Shown here in pieces: positions 1-8,311 of a stretch of DNA of 42,413 bases. Position 1 is the first letter of the stretch; every line of letters begins with the position of its first letter. The DNA comes from Leisingera sp. ANG-Vp. Its GTDB lineage: Bacteria > Pseudomonadota > Alphaproteobacteria > Rhodobacterales > Rhodobacteraceae. Under the pieces are notes generated by a model, which was not told the DNA's origin, made no database searches, and saw only the letters and a program-made list of their open reading frames with translations. The position numbers and the translations under genes are program-made. Where the stretch lies: contig NZ_JWLD01000077.1 in NCBI RefSeq assembly GCF_000813725.1, positions 1 to 42,413 on the forward strand, written 5' to 3'.

Positions 1-43
1 CGGGGCAATTCACCCCGGGGTATTTGGGACCAGAAAGAAGCAA
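1..43 (+). repeat. Intergenic hairpin-plus-tail repeat, copy 1 (cut by window edge)
   Basis: A short G/C hairpin (CGGGG at 1-5 pairing with CCCCG at 13-17) is followed by a conserved tail, GGTATTT then GACCAGAAAGAAGCA ending at about 42. A nearly identical tail occurs after map at 30132-30163, also preceded by a G/C palindrome. It is probably the 3' end of a plus-strand gene left of the window. It may act as a terminator or a REP-like repeat; the function is inferred. Confidence 0.6.
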
Positions 44-75
44 AAAGGGCGGCGCTCCATTGGGAAGCCGCCCTT
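42..75 (-). terminator. Rho-independent terminator of dapA
   Basis: AAGGGCGGC (45-53) pairs with GCCGCCCTT (67-75) across a 13-base loop. On the minus strand the stem is followed by five U residues (complement of 42-46). It lies 25 bases past the dapA stop codon and fits an intrinsic terminator for that gene. Confidence 0.85.
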
Positions 76-99
76 GCTGATTGGATAGGCTGGTGCGGT

Positions 100-972
100 T
101 TACAGCAGGCCTGCGTGCACCATGGCAGCATCGATGGCAGCCTTGGTGCTGTCTTCCAGCGTGGTCAGCGGCGAGCGGACCTCTTCGCTGCACATGCCCA
201 GTTTCGACAGACCGTATTTCGCGCCTGCCAGGCCCGGCTCGATGAAGATCGCCTCATGCAGGGGCATCAGCTTGTCCTGATACTCCAGCGCTTTTGCGTA
301 ATCGCCTGCCAGGGTGGCGGCCTGGAACTCGGCGCAGAGCTTCGGTGCCACGTTGGCGGTTACCGAGATGCAGCCCACGCCGCCATGGGCGTTGAAGCCC
401 AGGGCCGTGGCATCTTCGCCCGACAGCTGGATGAAATCCGCACCGCAGGATGCGCGCTGCTGGCTGACGCGGGCGATGTCGCCGGTGGCGTCCTTCACAC
501 CCACAATCCGCGGCAGCTTGGCCAGCTCGCCCATGGTCGCGGGCGTCATGTCGACGATCGAACGGCCCGGGATGTTGTAGATGATGATCGGGATATCGGC
601 ACAGTCATGGGCTGCGGTAAAATGCTGCAGCATGCCGCGCTGGGTCGGCTTGTTGTAATAGGGGGTCACAACCAGCGCGCCGTCGGCACCGGCTTTTGCG
701 GCAAACTCGACGAATCGAATCATCTCGACGGTGTTGTTGGAGCCCGCACCGGCGATCACCGGCACCCGGCCGGCTGCTGCCTTGACGGTTTCCGCGATCA
801 CCAGCTCGTGCTCGTCATGGGTCAGGGTCGGGCTTTCGCCGGTGGTGCCGACCGGCACCAGGCCGGTGGAGCCTTCGGCAATCTGCCATTCCACCAAGCG
901 TTTGAGCGCATCCAGATCCAGCTCGCCGTTCGAAAACGGGGTGACGAGTGCTGGCATAGAGCCTTTGAACAT
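100..972 (-). CDS. dapA: 4-hydroxy-tetrahydrodipicolinate synthase
   Basis: Condenses pyruvate with L-aspartate-semialdehyde in the first committed step of the diaminopimelate/lysine pathway (cytoplasmic TIM barrel). With the ATG at 972 as start (290 aa, usual family length), the pyruvate-site threonine pair is T43-T44 in GTTGES, the catalytic tyrosine is Y132 in YNIPGR with R137, and the Schiff-base lysine is K160 in [12 protein letters not shown] two codons upstream (978) is possible, but AGGGAG lies about 7 bases before the ATG and almost touches the GTG, so I prefer 972. It diverges from the lytic transglycosylase gene and ends in a clear terminator. Identification is firm. Confidence 0.97.
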   Translation of the reverse strand: MFKGSMPALVTPFSNGELDLDALKRLVEWQIAEGSTGLVPVGTTGESPTLTHDEHELVIAETVKAAAGRVPVIAGAGSNNTVEMIRFVEFAAKAGADGALVVTPYYNKPTQRGMLQHFTAAHDCADIPIIIYNIPGRSIVDMTPATMGELAKLPRIVGVKDATGDIARVSQQRASCGADFIQLSGEDATALGFNAHGGVGCISVTANVAPKLCAEFQAATLAGDYAKALEYQDKLMPLHEAIFIEPGLAGAKYGLSKLGMCSEEVRSPLTTLEDSTKAAIDAAMVHAGLL

Positions 973-1111
973 GGGCACGCTCCCTTCGCTAGTGGTGCAG
1001 GCGGCAATCCGCCGCCGTCAAGATATGGAATGCCGGGGATTTGAGTTGATACCGGCACGCCAATGAGTAACGTTCAAGCCTCTATCCCCGGTCCGCTGGA
1101 AAATGCAAGAG

Positions 1112-3070
1112 ATGACACGCATTCTGGTCTTTATTCTGCTGATCTCGGCGGCCCTGCAGGCACCGCCGGCCGGGGCCCGGGGTCTTGGCGATGCGCTGGA
1201 GCTGATGCGGGCCGAAAAATGGCAGCAGGCCGCGCGGGAAGCCGGACGGAACCAAAGTGTATCCCGCGACATCATCGAATGGCACCGGCTGCGCGCCGGC
1301 TTGGGCTCGGCCGCCGATGCGGTGGCGTTCCTGGAGCGGCGGCCGGATTGGCCCGGCCTGGCCTATCTGCGGCGCCAGAATGAAGCAGCAATTGCCGGGG
1401 CGGGCCGAGGCACCATCCTGGCCTTTTATACTAACGAGCGGCCGCGCACAGCTGAGGGCGCGCTGAGCCTGGGCAAGGCGCTGATCGCCTCCGGGCGGCG
1501 CGGCGACGGCGAGGCGGAAATCGTGCTGGCCTGGCGCACCATGGCGATGGGCAGCGCCATTCAGAAAGATTACATGCGGGACTTCGCCAAGCTGCTGAAG
1601 CCGCATCACACCGCCCGGCTGGACCGGCTGTTGTGGGACGATCACCTGGTCAGCTCCAAGCGGATGCTGCCGCTGGTACCCGAAGGCGAGCGCAAGCTGG
1701 CCGAGGCCCGCATTGCGCTGCAGGAGCGCGCGCCGGGGGTGGATGGCAAGATTGCGGCTGTGCCGGACCGGCTGAAAGGATCGGCGGGGCTCGCCTATGA
1801 CCGCTTTGCCTGGCGCGACCGCAAGCGGCTGCAAGCAAGCGCCATCGCTATGATGATGGAGCGCAGCACCAGCGCCGACAAACTCGGCGAACCGGGCAAA
1901 TGGCTGCGCCGCCGCCGCGACCTGGCGCGGCAGCTGATGCGCGACAGGGATTTTGAGCGCGCCTATCAGCTGGCTGCCTATCATTTCTCTTCGCCCGAGG
2001 ACGGGTACGGATATTCCGACTGCGAGTGGCTGGCAGGGTATATTGCCCTGCGCAAACTGCGCGATCCGGAGCTGGCCGCGGTGCATTTCCAGCGGTTCAT
2101 TGCGTCAGTTGAAACCCCGATCTCGGTCAGCCGCGGCGGCTATTGGCTGGGCCGCGCCTACGCGGAGATGGGTCAGGCCGACAAGGCGCATGAAGCCTAT
2201 GCACAGGCGGCGGAGTTTCAGACCGCGTTTTACGGCCTGCTGGCCGCTGAACAGCTAGGCCGTCCTTTTGACCCGGCTCTGACCAGGCCCGCGCAGCTGC
2301 CTGACTGGAGCACGGCGGAATTCGCAAAATCCTCGGTCACCCTGGCCGGTCTCGAACTGCTGAAGGCGGGCGAGCTGGCGCTGGCCGAGCGTTTCTTCAC
2401 CCATCTGGTCGAGACTCTGCCGCCGGTGCAGGCGCGTCAGCTGGGCCAGATGGCAGTGGAACTTGATCAGCCGCATTTGGCGGTGATGATCTCCAAACGC
2501 GCGGCGCGGCGCGGGCTGGAGCTGGAAGGCGCCTATTACCCTCTTCACCCCGTAGCCAAGCGGCAGCTGCCGATGGCGGAGGAGATGACCCTCGCCATCG
2601 CCCGGCGCGAGAGCGAGTTCGATCCGGAGGTGATCAGCCATGCAGGCGCGCGCGGGCTGATGCAGGTGATGCCTGCAACGGCCAAGCTGGTGGCATCCGA
2701 GCTGGGCATTCTGGCCAATCACAAGACGTCGCGCCTGACCGCTGAGTGGGACTACAACGCCAAGCTGGGTGCCAACTACCTGGCCGGGCTGGCGGGCGAG
2801 TTCCGCGGCAATGTGGTGATGATGGCAGCCGGCTATAACGCGGGCCCCCACCGCCCCAAGGCTTGGATGGAACGCTATGGCGACCCGCGAGATGGCAACC
2901 CGGATATCGTTGACTGGATCGAGCACATCCCCTTCAACGAGACCCGCAACTACGTGATGCGGGTCACCGAAAGCCTGCCGGTTTACCGGGCCCGGCTGGG
3001 CAAGACGCCCTTGCCGGTGCCGTTTTCACAGGAACTTAGAGGCTCAACGCTTCACGCGTTCGCGCCATAG
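1112..3070 (+). CDS. Soluble lytic murein transglycosylase (Slt family)
   Basis: Periplasmic muramidase-type enzyme that cleaves the MurNAc-GlcNAc bond with 1,6-anhydro ring formation. The first ~24 residues form a Sec signal peptide (hydrophobic LVFILLISAAL, then AGA before the likely cut). A long alpha-helical superhelix follows, with TPR-like stretches such as YWLGRAYAEMGQADKAHEAY. The C-terminal third holds the SLT goose-type lysozyme domain: ARRESEFDP with the catalytic Glu, GLMQVMPATA, and AGYNAGP. Total 652 aa matches the Slt70 class. An ATG at 1103 is also in frame; 1112 has better spacing to GGAAAA and a cleaner signal n-region. Its 3' end overlaps the convergent EamA gene by 27 bases with no terminator between. 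Confidence 0.93.
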   Translation: MTRILVFILLISAALQAPPAGARGLGDALELMRAEKWQQAAREAGRNQSVSRDIIEWHRLRAGLGSAADAVAFLERRPDWPGLAYLRRQNEAAIAGAGRGTILAFYTNERPRTAEGALSLGKALIASGRRGDGEAEIVLAWRTMAMGSAIQKDYMRDFAKLLKPHHTARLDRLLWDDHLVSSKRMLPLVPEGERKLAEARIALQERAPGVDGKIAAVPDRLKGSAGLAYDRFAWRDRKRLQASAIAMMMERSTSADKLGEPGKWLRRRRDLARQLMRDRDFERAYQLAAYHFSSPEDGYGYSDCEWLAGYIALRKLRDPELAAVHFQRFIASVETPISVSRGGYWLGRAYAEMGQADKAHEAYAQAAEFQTAFYGLLAAEQLGRPFDPALTRPAQLPDWSTAEFAKSSVTLAGLELLKAGELALAERFFTHLVETLPPVQARQLGQMAVELDQPHLAVMISKRAARRGLELEGAYYPLHPVAKRQLPMAEEMTLAIARRESEFDPEVISHAGARGLMQVMPATAKLVASELGILANHKTSRLTAEWDYNAKLGANYLAGLAGEFRGNVVMMAAGYNAGPHRPKAWMERYGDPRDGNPDIVDWIEHIPFNETRNYVMRVTESLPVYRARLGKTPLPVPFSQELRGSTLHAFAP

Positions 3071-3949
3071 GGTGAACAGCCCGGCCGCCAGGATGATCCC
3101 GGCTCCGATGGCCACATTGGAGCGGATCACCTCGCCAAAGACGGCAACCCCCAGCGCCGACGCCCAGATCAGGTGGAAATAGGCAAAGGGCTGCACTGCG
3201 CCGGCCTCGGCCACCTCGTAGCACTTGATCAGCAGCCAGTGCCCGGTCACCCCGGTCACGCACAATAGCGCCATCCACATCCAGTCGCCCTGGCTCATCG
3301 GTTCCCAGTACCACATGCCGACAGCGGTCATGAAAACCATCCCGGCAATGCCGGTCCAAAAGAAGCTGGTTGCGGTGCTGTCCCTGCGCGCGGCAAAGCG
3401 GGTCACCAGGCCGTAGACAGCAAACATCAGGGCCGAGATGAAGGGGATGATGGCCGCCGGATCAAACACGCCTGCCCCCGGCTGCAGAATGATCAGCACG
3501 CCGATCAGCCCCACGCCGATGGCCGCCCAGCGCCGCCAGCCGACGCTTTCGCCCAGCACAGGGCCGCTGAGGGCCGCCACCAGAAGCGGATAGCAGATGA
3601 ACACCGCCTGGCTTTCAACCAGCCCAAGCAGGGTAAAGCCATAGACCGCTACACAGATTTCCCCGGCCAGCAGAACCCCGCGGAAGATTTGCAGCCACAG
3701 CTGATCCGTCTGCGCCGTGGCCCGGATGCCGCCTGGCGCGCGCATGGCCAGGAACACCACAAAACCCGCAAAAAACCAGTAGCGGATCATCACCACCATA
3801 TAGGTGTTGTAAGTGCCCGCCAGATGCCGCGAAATCCCGTCCTGCAAGGCAAAGACAATGGTCGCCCCGATCATCAGCAGGATGCCCAGCGGCACATTGC
3901 TGGCTTGGGACTGGCCGGTCCGGGTCTGTGCAGGGGCTGCCTGGGTCAT
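3044..3949 (-). CDS. EamA/DMT-superfamily transporter
   Basis: Inner-membrane protein of 301 aa with about ten hydrophobic helices in two EamA repeats, typical of drug/metabolite transporters. The substrate cannot be read from sequence. Features include the N-terminal segment LGILLMIGATIVFALQDGIS, the family-like FVFLAMR and WRRWAAIGVGLIGVLII stretches, and a basic C-terminus (WRERVKR). The start codon overlaps the stop codon of mnmD upstream (ATGA, 3946-3949), so the two are probably co-transcribed and translationally coupled, although no functional link to tRNA modification is obvious. The 3' end overlaps slt, which is convergent. Confidence 0.88.
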   Translation of the reverse strand: MTQAAPAQTRTGQSQASNVPLGILLMIGATIVFALQDGISRHLAGTYNTYMVVMIRYWFFAGFVVFLAMRAPGGIRATAQTDQLWLQIFRGVLLAGEICVAVYGFTLLGLVESQAVFICYPLLVAALSGPVLGESVGWRRWAAIGVGLIGVLIILQPGAGVFDPAAIIPFISALMFAVYGLVTRFAARRDSTATSFFWTGIAGMVFMTAVGMWYWEPMSQGDWMWMALLCVTGVTGHWLLIKCYEVAEAGAVQPFAYFHLIWASALGVAVFGEVIRSNVAIGAGIILAAGLFTLWRERVKR

Positions 3950-4614
3950 GCCTTTGTTGCCTTTGTCATATGCCGCTTGCGCCCGTAGCCGGGGATACGG
4001 GTCACCTCAAATCCTGCCGCCTCCAGCCCGCGGCGCACAAAGCCTGCCGCGGTATAAGTCGCTGCCGAGCCGCCCGGCGCGGTATGCGCCGCCACCTGCG
4101 CCATCAGCGCCACTTCCCACAATTCGGGATTCTTGGCCGGAGAGAACCCGTCCAGAAACCAGGCATCCGCCTGCCCTGTCCACTCCGGCAGCGACATTCG
4201 GGCGTCGCCCTGGATCACCTCCAGTTGCAGGGTGCCCAGATCACAAGTGCCGGTGCCCTCCCATTTTGCCAGAAATCTCTCCGCCCAGGGCGCCACTGCG
4301 GGAAAGGCCTCCAGCGCCTTGGCCATATCGGCGGGCGCCATCGGAAAGGCCTCGAAACTGGTGAAACGCAGCGGCCCTTCCTGCCCCGCCTCTTCCCAGG
4401 CGCGCCAAGCCGCCAGCATGTTGAGGCCTGTGCCGAACCCCAGCTCTGCGATATGAAAGCCCGGGGCAAACCGCGCGGGCAGATCATTGCCCGCCAGAAA
4501 CACATGCTCCGTTTCCGCCAGCCCGTCGTGGATCGAGAAATAGGGATCATCGAACTGATCCGACACCGGCACAGTGCCGTCGCGCCAGCTGAGGCGGGCC
4601 TGCTGGTCTGCCAT
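3946..4614 (-). CDS. mnmD: tRNA (mnm5s2U34) methyltransferase, MnmD (MnmC N-terminal half)
   Basis: SAM-dependent methyltransferase that makes the last methylation of 5-methylaminomethyl-2-thiouridine at wobble position 34. The 222-aa product corresponds to the N-terminal domain of E. coli MnmC. It begins with LSWRDGTVPVSDQFDDPYFS, has a SAM-binding glycine motif (ELGFGTGLNMLA), the DUF752-type DAWFLDGFSPAKNPELW block, and a C-terminal RKRHM. The start at 4614 is set by AGAGGA about 8 bases upstream; a longer in-frame ORF to 4710 would run into the divergent gene. The FAD-dependent half is encoded divergently 58 bases away rather than fused. Confidence 0.92.
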   Translation of the reverse strand: MADQQARLSWRDGTVPVSDQFDDPYFSIHDGLAETEHVFLAGNDLPARFAPGFHIAELGFGTGLNMLAAWRAWEEAGQEGPLRFTSFEAFPMAPADMAKALEAFPAVAPWAERFLAKWEGTGTCDLGTLQLEVIQGDARMSLPEWTGQADAWFLDGFSPAKNPELWEVALMAQVAAHTAPGGSAATYTAAGFVRRGLEAAGFEVTRIPGYGRKRHMTKATKA

Positions 4615-4672
4615 GCTATAATCCTCTAAGCGGTTGTCCGGAACGGCGCGACACTGGCGAAAGGAACGGCAA
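4615..4672. promoter_or_regulatory. Divergent promoter region between mnmD and the FAD oxidoreductase
   Basis: Only 58 bases separate the two start codons (4614 minus, 4673 plus). It must carry both ribosome-binding sites (AGAGGA on the minus strand, AAGGA at 4661-4665 on the plus strand) and probably overlapping promoters. I cannot assign -10/-35 boxes with confidence. Confidence 0.5.
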
Positions 4673-5713
4673 ATGGCAATGGCAGATATCACGGTGCGCG
4701 GCGCAGGCATCTTTGGCCTCTCGGTTGCCTGGGTCTGTGCCCGGCGCGGCGCATCTGTGCAGGTGGTGGACCCGTTCGGTGCCGGCGCGGGTTCCAGCGG
4801 CGGACTGGTCGGCGCCCTCGCGCCTCATGTGCCGGAGAACTGGAACCCCAAGAAACAGTTCCAGCTCGAAAGCCTGCTGATGGCAGAGAGCTTCTGGGCA
4901 GAGGTTGAGGCCACCGGCGGCGTCTCCCCCGGCTATGGCCGCACCGGCCGCCTGCAGCCCATCAACGACGAGCGCACGCTGGAACTGGCCCGCGCCCGCG
5001 AAATCACCGCCCGCGAATTCTGGAAGGATGAGGCGGAATGGCGGGTCTGCAAGGCAGACACGCTCGGCCCCTGGGTGCCGCCCAGCGCCACCGGCTATGT
5101 TATCCACGACACCCTCAGCGCCCGCATGCACCCCCGCCGGGCCTGTGCCGCGCTGGTGTCCGCTTTGGCCGTGATGGGCGTCGGAATTCAGCCCGAGGCC
5201 CCGGACCAGGGCAAGGTGGTGCATGCCAAAGGCTACGCCGGCCTGCTGGAGCTGAACGAGACTTTCGGCAAAACCATCGGCGGCGGCGTCAAGGGCCAGG
5301 CCGCGCTCCTGCGCTTTCAAGAAGGCGAGGTGCCGCAGCTCTATGCCGACAGCCTGCACATCATCCCGCATGCCGACGGCACCCTGGCCATCGGCTCCAC
5401 TTCCGAGCGCGATTTCGAGGACGGCAAGGCAACCGACGCACAGCTGGATGACATGATCGAACGCGCCCGCACCGCAATCCCGGTGCTGCATGGCGCCGAG
5501 GTGATCGAACGCTGGGCCGGCGTGCGTCCGCGCGCAAAGTCACGCGCGCCGATGCTCGGCGCCTGGCCCGGCCGCGACGGCCACTTTATCGCCAACGGCG
5601 GCTTCAAGATCGGCTTTGGCATGGCGCCCAAGGCCGCGCATGTGATGGCAGACCTGCTGCTCGATGGCAAAGACAGCATCCCTCAAGGCTTCCGGGTTGA
5701 AGACAACCTCTGA
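4673..5713 (+). CDS. FAD-dependent oxidoreductase, MnmC C-terminal-half-like (DAO family)
   Basis: Glycine-oxidase/D-amino-acid-oxidase-fold protein of 346 aa. The N-terminus carries a dinucleotide-binding motif (VRGAGIFGLSVAW, slightly altered GxGxxG) and VVDPFGAGAGSSGG. The C-terminal block GVRPRAKSRAPMLG followed by NGGFKIGFGMAP is typical of MnmC2/DadA-like enzymes. Given the divergent mnmD, it probably removes the carboxymethyl group of cmnm5s2U34 to give nm5s2U34 for MnmD; this is inference from context. The start at 4673 follows AAGGA by 7 bases; an upstream ATG at 4634 lacks a ribosome-binding site. Confidence 0.85.
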   Translation: MAMADITVRGAGIFGLSVAWVCARRGASVQVVDPFGAGAGSSGGLVGALAPHVPENWNPKKQFQLESLLMAESFWAEVEATGGVSPGYGRTGRLQPINDERTLELARAREITAREFWKDEAEWRVCKADTLGPWVPPSATGYVIHDTLSARMHPRRACAALVSALAVMGVGIQPEAPDQGKVVHAKGYAGLLELNETFGKTIGGGVKGQAALLRFQEGEVPQLYADSLHIIPHADGTLAIGSTSERDFEDGKATDAQLDDMIERARTAIPVLHGAEVIERWAGVRPRAKSRAPMLGAWPGRDGHFIANGGFKIGFGMAPKAAHVMADLLLDGKDSIPQGFRVEDNL

Positions 5714-5725
5714 CCGGGCCGCCCC

Positions 5726-5845
5726 TGCCCTTTGCCGGGTCAAGGGCGGCAACGCCGCCGCGCGGCACGCGCGGTTCACCCTTGAGGCGGCAAAGGGCAT
5801 CCCACAATCGAAATGGCGCTTTGAAGAGCAATCCTGCTCTTCAAA
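5726..5845. repeat. Two consecutive intergenic hairpins
   Basis: Downstream of the FAD oxidoreductase, 5726-5746 and 5779-5799 form a 21-base inverted repeat matching at 19 positions (arms TGCCCTTTGCC... and ...GGCAAAGGGCA). Then TTTGAAGAGCA (5820-5830) and TGCTCTTCAAA (5835-5845) form a perfect 11-bp stem with the loop ATCC. No U-tract follows, so these are structural repeats or Rho-influencing hairpins rather than clear intrinsic terminators. Confidence 0.6.
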
Positions 5846-5862
5846 CGCTTCTCAGCAGAAAA

Positions 5863-5935
5863 CTCTGCGCCGCGCAGCGGCGCCACGCCCAAGCCCCTAT
5901 CTGCCCGCCAGGGCAGCTTGGGGCGCGGGAGTACC
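5863..5935. repeat. GC-rich hairpin element, copy A (degenerate)
   Basis: GCGCCGCGCAGCGGCGCC is followed by CGCCCAAGC (5886-5894) and, after about 22 bases, GCTTGGGGCG (5916-5925) then CGGGAG. The pattern (CGCCCAA inner arm, GGGAG edge) resembles the stronger copies at 12.0, 16.8, 22.8 and 41.6 kb. It is the least complete member of the family. Confidence 0.45.
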
Positions 5936-5940
5936 CCCTT

Positions 5941-6777
5941 TCAGCCGCAGGGCACGGCGGAAGCGATCATGCACTGGCGCCCGTCCGGCCCGCGCACCCA
6001 CAGGTCCAGGCCGTTGCGGCATAAAACAGCGCTTTCGAAATGCATTAAGGGCGAGGTGGCCCGGAAGGAGAACTCCGCCAATGTCCCCATCAGCTCTTGC
6101 GCCAGCAGCATCAGCTGCTGCGCCAATAGCGGCCCATGCACCACCAGCCCGGCATAGCCCTCCACGTCGCGGGCATAGTCGAGGTCATAATGGATCCGGT
6201 GGCCATTGAAGGTCAGCGCCGAATAGCGGAACAGCAACGTCGAGCTGAAAGAGACCTCCCGCACATCTGTCTCATCCGTGCGCGCCACTGGCGGCACCGG
6301 CTTCGGCGCCGCCGGGTCCGGATCTTCGCGGTAGACCAGATCATGCCATTCACTGAGGCACAGCCGCCCTTCCTGGCGGATCTCATGGCGCAGGGTCACC
6401 ACTCCCAGCGGCCCGGTGCGGCCGGCTTTGCCCTCAGCTTTCTCCAGCACAGACGTCTTTTCAGCCGGGACCCCGGCCCGCAAGGGCGTCTCAAACCGCA
6501 GCCGTCCTCCGGCCCACATCCGCCGCGGCAGGCCCAGGTCCGGGATCAGCCCGGCACCTCCGACTTTCGGATGGCCATCCCGTCCCAGCCCTTCGGGCGG
6601 CAGCGGCGTCCAGAAGTAGAGCTGGTGGAAAAACGGCGGCAGCGCGCTGCCTGTTTCAATGTCCGGCTCAAGCCCCAGCGCGGTTTGAAAGGCAGCGGCC
6701 CGGACCGGATCCATCATGTCGGTCAAGCGCTGCGCAGATCCGGCAGCGGGGGCAGAGGCGGTGGTTTCAAAACTCAT
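5941..6777 (-). CDS. MaoC/HTD2-like hot-dog acyl-CoA hydratase (dehydratase)
   Basis: A 278-aa double hot-dog protein of the FAS1-like/HTD2 dehydratase group, which includes mesaconyl-C4-CoA and itaconyl-CoA hydratases. The C-terminal half has the hydratase-2 type motif FNGHRIHYDLDYA (catalytic Asp/His pair) followed by GYAGLVVHGPLLAQ. The N-terminal half has WAGGRLRFETPLRAG, a typical non-catalytic hot-dog repeat. The exact acyl-CoA substrate is not readable. The gene lies 36 bases downstream of the FMN reductase gene on the same strand and may share its transcript. Confidence 0.82.
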   Translation of the reverse strand: MSFETTASAPAAGSAQRLTDMMDPVRAAAFQTALGLEPDIETGSALPPFFHQLYFWTPLPPEGLGRDGHPKVGGAGLIPDLGLPRRMWAGGRLRFETPLRAGVPAEKTSVLEKAEGKAGRTGPLGVVTLRHEIRQEGRLCLSEWHDLVYREDPDPAAPKPVPPVARTDETDVREVSFSSTLLFRYSALTFNGHRIHYDLDYARDVEGYAGLVVHGPLLAQQLMLLAQELMGTLAEFSFRATSPLMHFESAVLCRNGLDLWVRGPDGRQCMIASAVPCG

Positions 6778-6813
6778 GCCGCCACCTTAGCCCGCCTCCT
6801 TAGCAAGACAAGC

Positions 6814-7356
6814 TCAGCGCTCCAGTTCCGCGCGCAGTTTCTGCATCAGCCGGGTCAGCGTGCCCTCGTAGTGCTCGCTGGTCAGCCGCCCGGTCTCATC
6901 AAACTCCTTGCCTGACCCCGCCAGATGCACGCCCGGCCCGGTGATCAGCCTTGGCTGGAACGGCACCAGGAACCCGCGCAGCAGCGCCTGCGCCTGCTCG
7001 CCGCCGGCCCGGCCTGCAGCGGCCGACATTATTGCCACCGGTTTGTCCGCCCAGGGGTTTCCTTCGGTGCGGCTCACCCAGTCGAGCGCGTTTTTCAGCA
7101 CGCCCGACGGGCCCTTGTTGTATTCCGGGGTCGAGACGATCACCGCATCTGCCGCCGCAATCTGATCCGCCAGCGCCTGCACTGCGGGCGGGATACCTTC
7201 CGCTGCCTCGGCATCGCCATCATAGAGCGGCAGATTCAGGTCCGCCTCCGCCACGGTGGCCGGGCCAAACACCCGCACCGCTTCCGCAAGCAGCTTGCGG
7301 TTGGTGGCTTCCCGGCGCAGCGAGCCGGACATGGTGAGCAAAACGGGGTCAGTCAT
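6814..7356 (-). CDS. NADPH-dependent FMN reductase (ChrR/SsuE-like flavodoxin fold)
   Basis: A 180-aa flavodoxin-fold protein of the NADPH-dependent FMN reductase family (quinone, chromate or azo reductases). The FMN phosphate loop is GSLRREATNRKL near residues 11-22. The second signature, TPEYNKGPSGVLKNALDWVSR, is the family's PEYNxSxPGxLKNaiDW block. Start supported by AAGGA about 8 bases upstream of the ATG. A role in quinone or xenobiotic reduction is plausible but not shown. The hydratase gene follows closely. Confidence 0.9.
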   Translation of the reverse strand: MTDPVLLTMSGSLRREATNRKLLAEAVRVFGPATVAEADLNLPLYDGDAEAAEGIPPAVQALADQIAAADAVIVSTPEYNKGPSGVLKNALDWVSRTEGNPWADKPVAIMSAAAGRAGGEQAQALLRGFLVPFQPRLITGPGVHLAGSGKEFDETGRLTSEHYEGTLTRLMQKLRAELER

Positions 7357-7473
7357 GGGGAAATCCTTCTGTGCGCATCTCTGTTCCGCCCATCATGTAT
7401 GAGCCCGGCCCTGCCAGGAAACACAGATCTGCGCGCATCCGATGTGCAGCTTTACAAACCCCTCTGCACAAAG

Positions 7474-7500
7474 AAAAAGCCCGCCCCCTAAGGGACGGGC
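7474..7500 (-). terminator. Rho-independent terminator of the OmpA-type lipoprotein gene
   Basis: Read on the minus strand, GCCCGUCCC (7500-7492) pairs with GGGGCGGGC (7487-7479, one U.G wobble) around a UUAG loop and is followed by five U residues (complement of 7474-7478). It lies about 25 bases past the stop codon at 7525. Confidence 0.8.
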
Positions 7501-7524
7501 TGACAAAACCGCAAGAGCCGGGGA

Positions 7525-8184
7525 TCAGGCTGCCTGCGGGATCACGACCACTTCGACGCGGCGGTTGCGGGCCTTGCCCTCGGGCGTCAGGTTGGAGGCC
7601 ACGGGCTGCTCCTCTCCGCGGCCGATGATGCGGATCCGGTGATAGGGCACGCCGCCCGCCTGGATCTGATCTGCGACCGCATTGGCACGGCGCTCGGACA
7701 GGCCCTGATTGTATCCGGCATCGCCATCGCTGTCGGTGTGGCCGATCACCTGGATGGAGCTGTTGGGGTAGCGCACCAGGCTGTCAGCCACCCGGCGCAG
7801 GTCGCCCTGCACTGCCGGGGCAATGGCATAGCTGTCGGTGGCAAAGGTCAGATCATTCGGGAACGACAGGATCAGCCGGTCGCCGGTGTTGACGATGGTG
7901 ATCGAGTCGTTGGCCAGGGTCTGGCGCAGCTCGCGCTCCTGCGCATCCAGCTGGTTGCCGATGATGCCGCCCGCCGTGGCGCCCACCAGCGCCCCGGTCA
8001 CTGCGCCCAAGCCGCGGTCCGAATCATTGGCGATGGCGCCGACACCCGCACCGATAATGCCGCCAAGGATCGCGCCCTGCTGGGTGTTGCTGCCCGGAGT
8101 GCCGATGGTTGCGGGATCGGTACAGGCGCTAAGGCCCAGGGTTGCGGCAACAATACCTGCCGTGGTGAGTTTCATCTGCATCAT
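7525..8184 (-). CDS. OmpA-family outer-membrane lipoprotein (YiaD/Pal-like)
   Basis: A 219-aa lipoprotein. The signal peptide ends in a lipobox, LSAC, about residue 21. Two glycine-zipper stretches follow (GAILGGIIGAGVGAIA and GALVGATAGGIIG), then a C-terminal OmpA/MotB domain with peptidoglycan-binding residues in IQVIGHTDSDGDAGYNQGLSERRA and RNRRVEVVV. It probably tethers the outer membrane to peptidoglycan. The longest frame starts with TTG at 8187; ATG at 8184 is preferred, with AAGG upstream. Single-gene unit with its own terminator. Confidence 0.92.
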   Translation of the reverse strand: MMQMKLTTAGIVAATLGLSACTDPATIGTPGSNTQQGAILGGIIGAGVGAIANDSDRGLGAVTGALVGATAGGIIGNQLDAQERELRQTLANDSITIVNTGDRLILSFPNDLTFATDSYAIAPAVQGDLRRVADSLVRYPNSSIQVIGHTDSDGDAGYNQGLSERRANAVADQIQAGGVPYHRIRIIGRGEEQPVASNLTPEGKARNRRVEVVVIPQAA

Positions 8185-8311
8185 CAAAAACTGCCTTCTG
8201 CTTTCTCAAATCCGGGCCGCGCCCGGCATTCCAATGGAATATCGGGGTGCTGCGCCGCCTTCTCAAGGCAGGATTGCCTCACATGGGCGAAATCCCGCGC
8301 AAAAACTGCGG

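Noticed and set aside
115-1044. Long plus-strand frame antisense to dapA
   Set aside because: Typical GC-rich shadow frame; Arg/Gly/His-rich translation with no domains.
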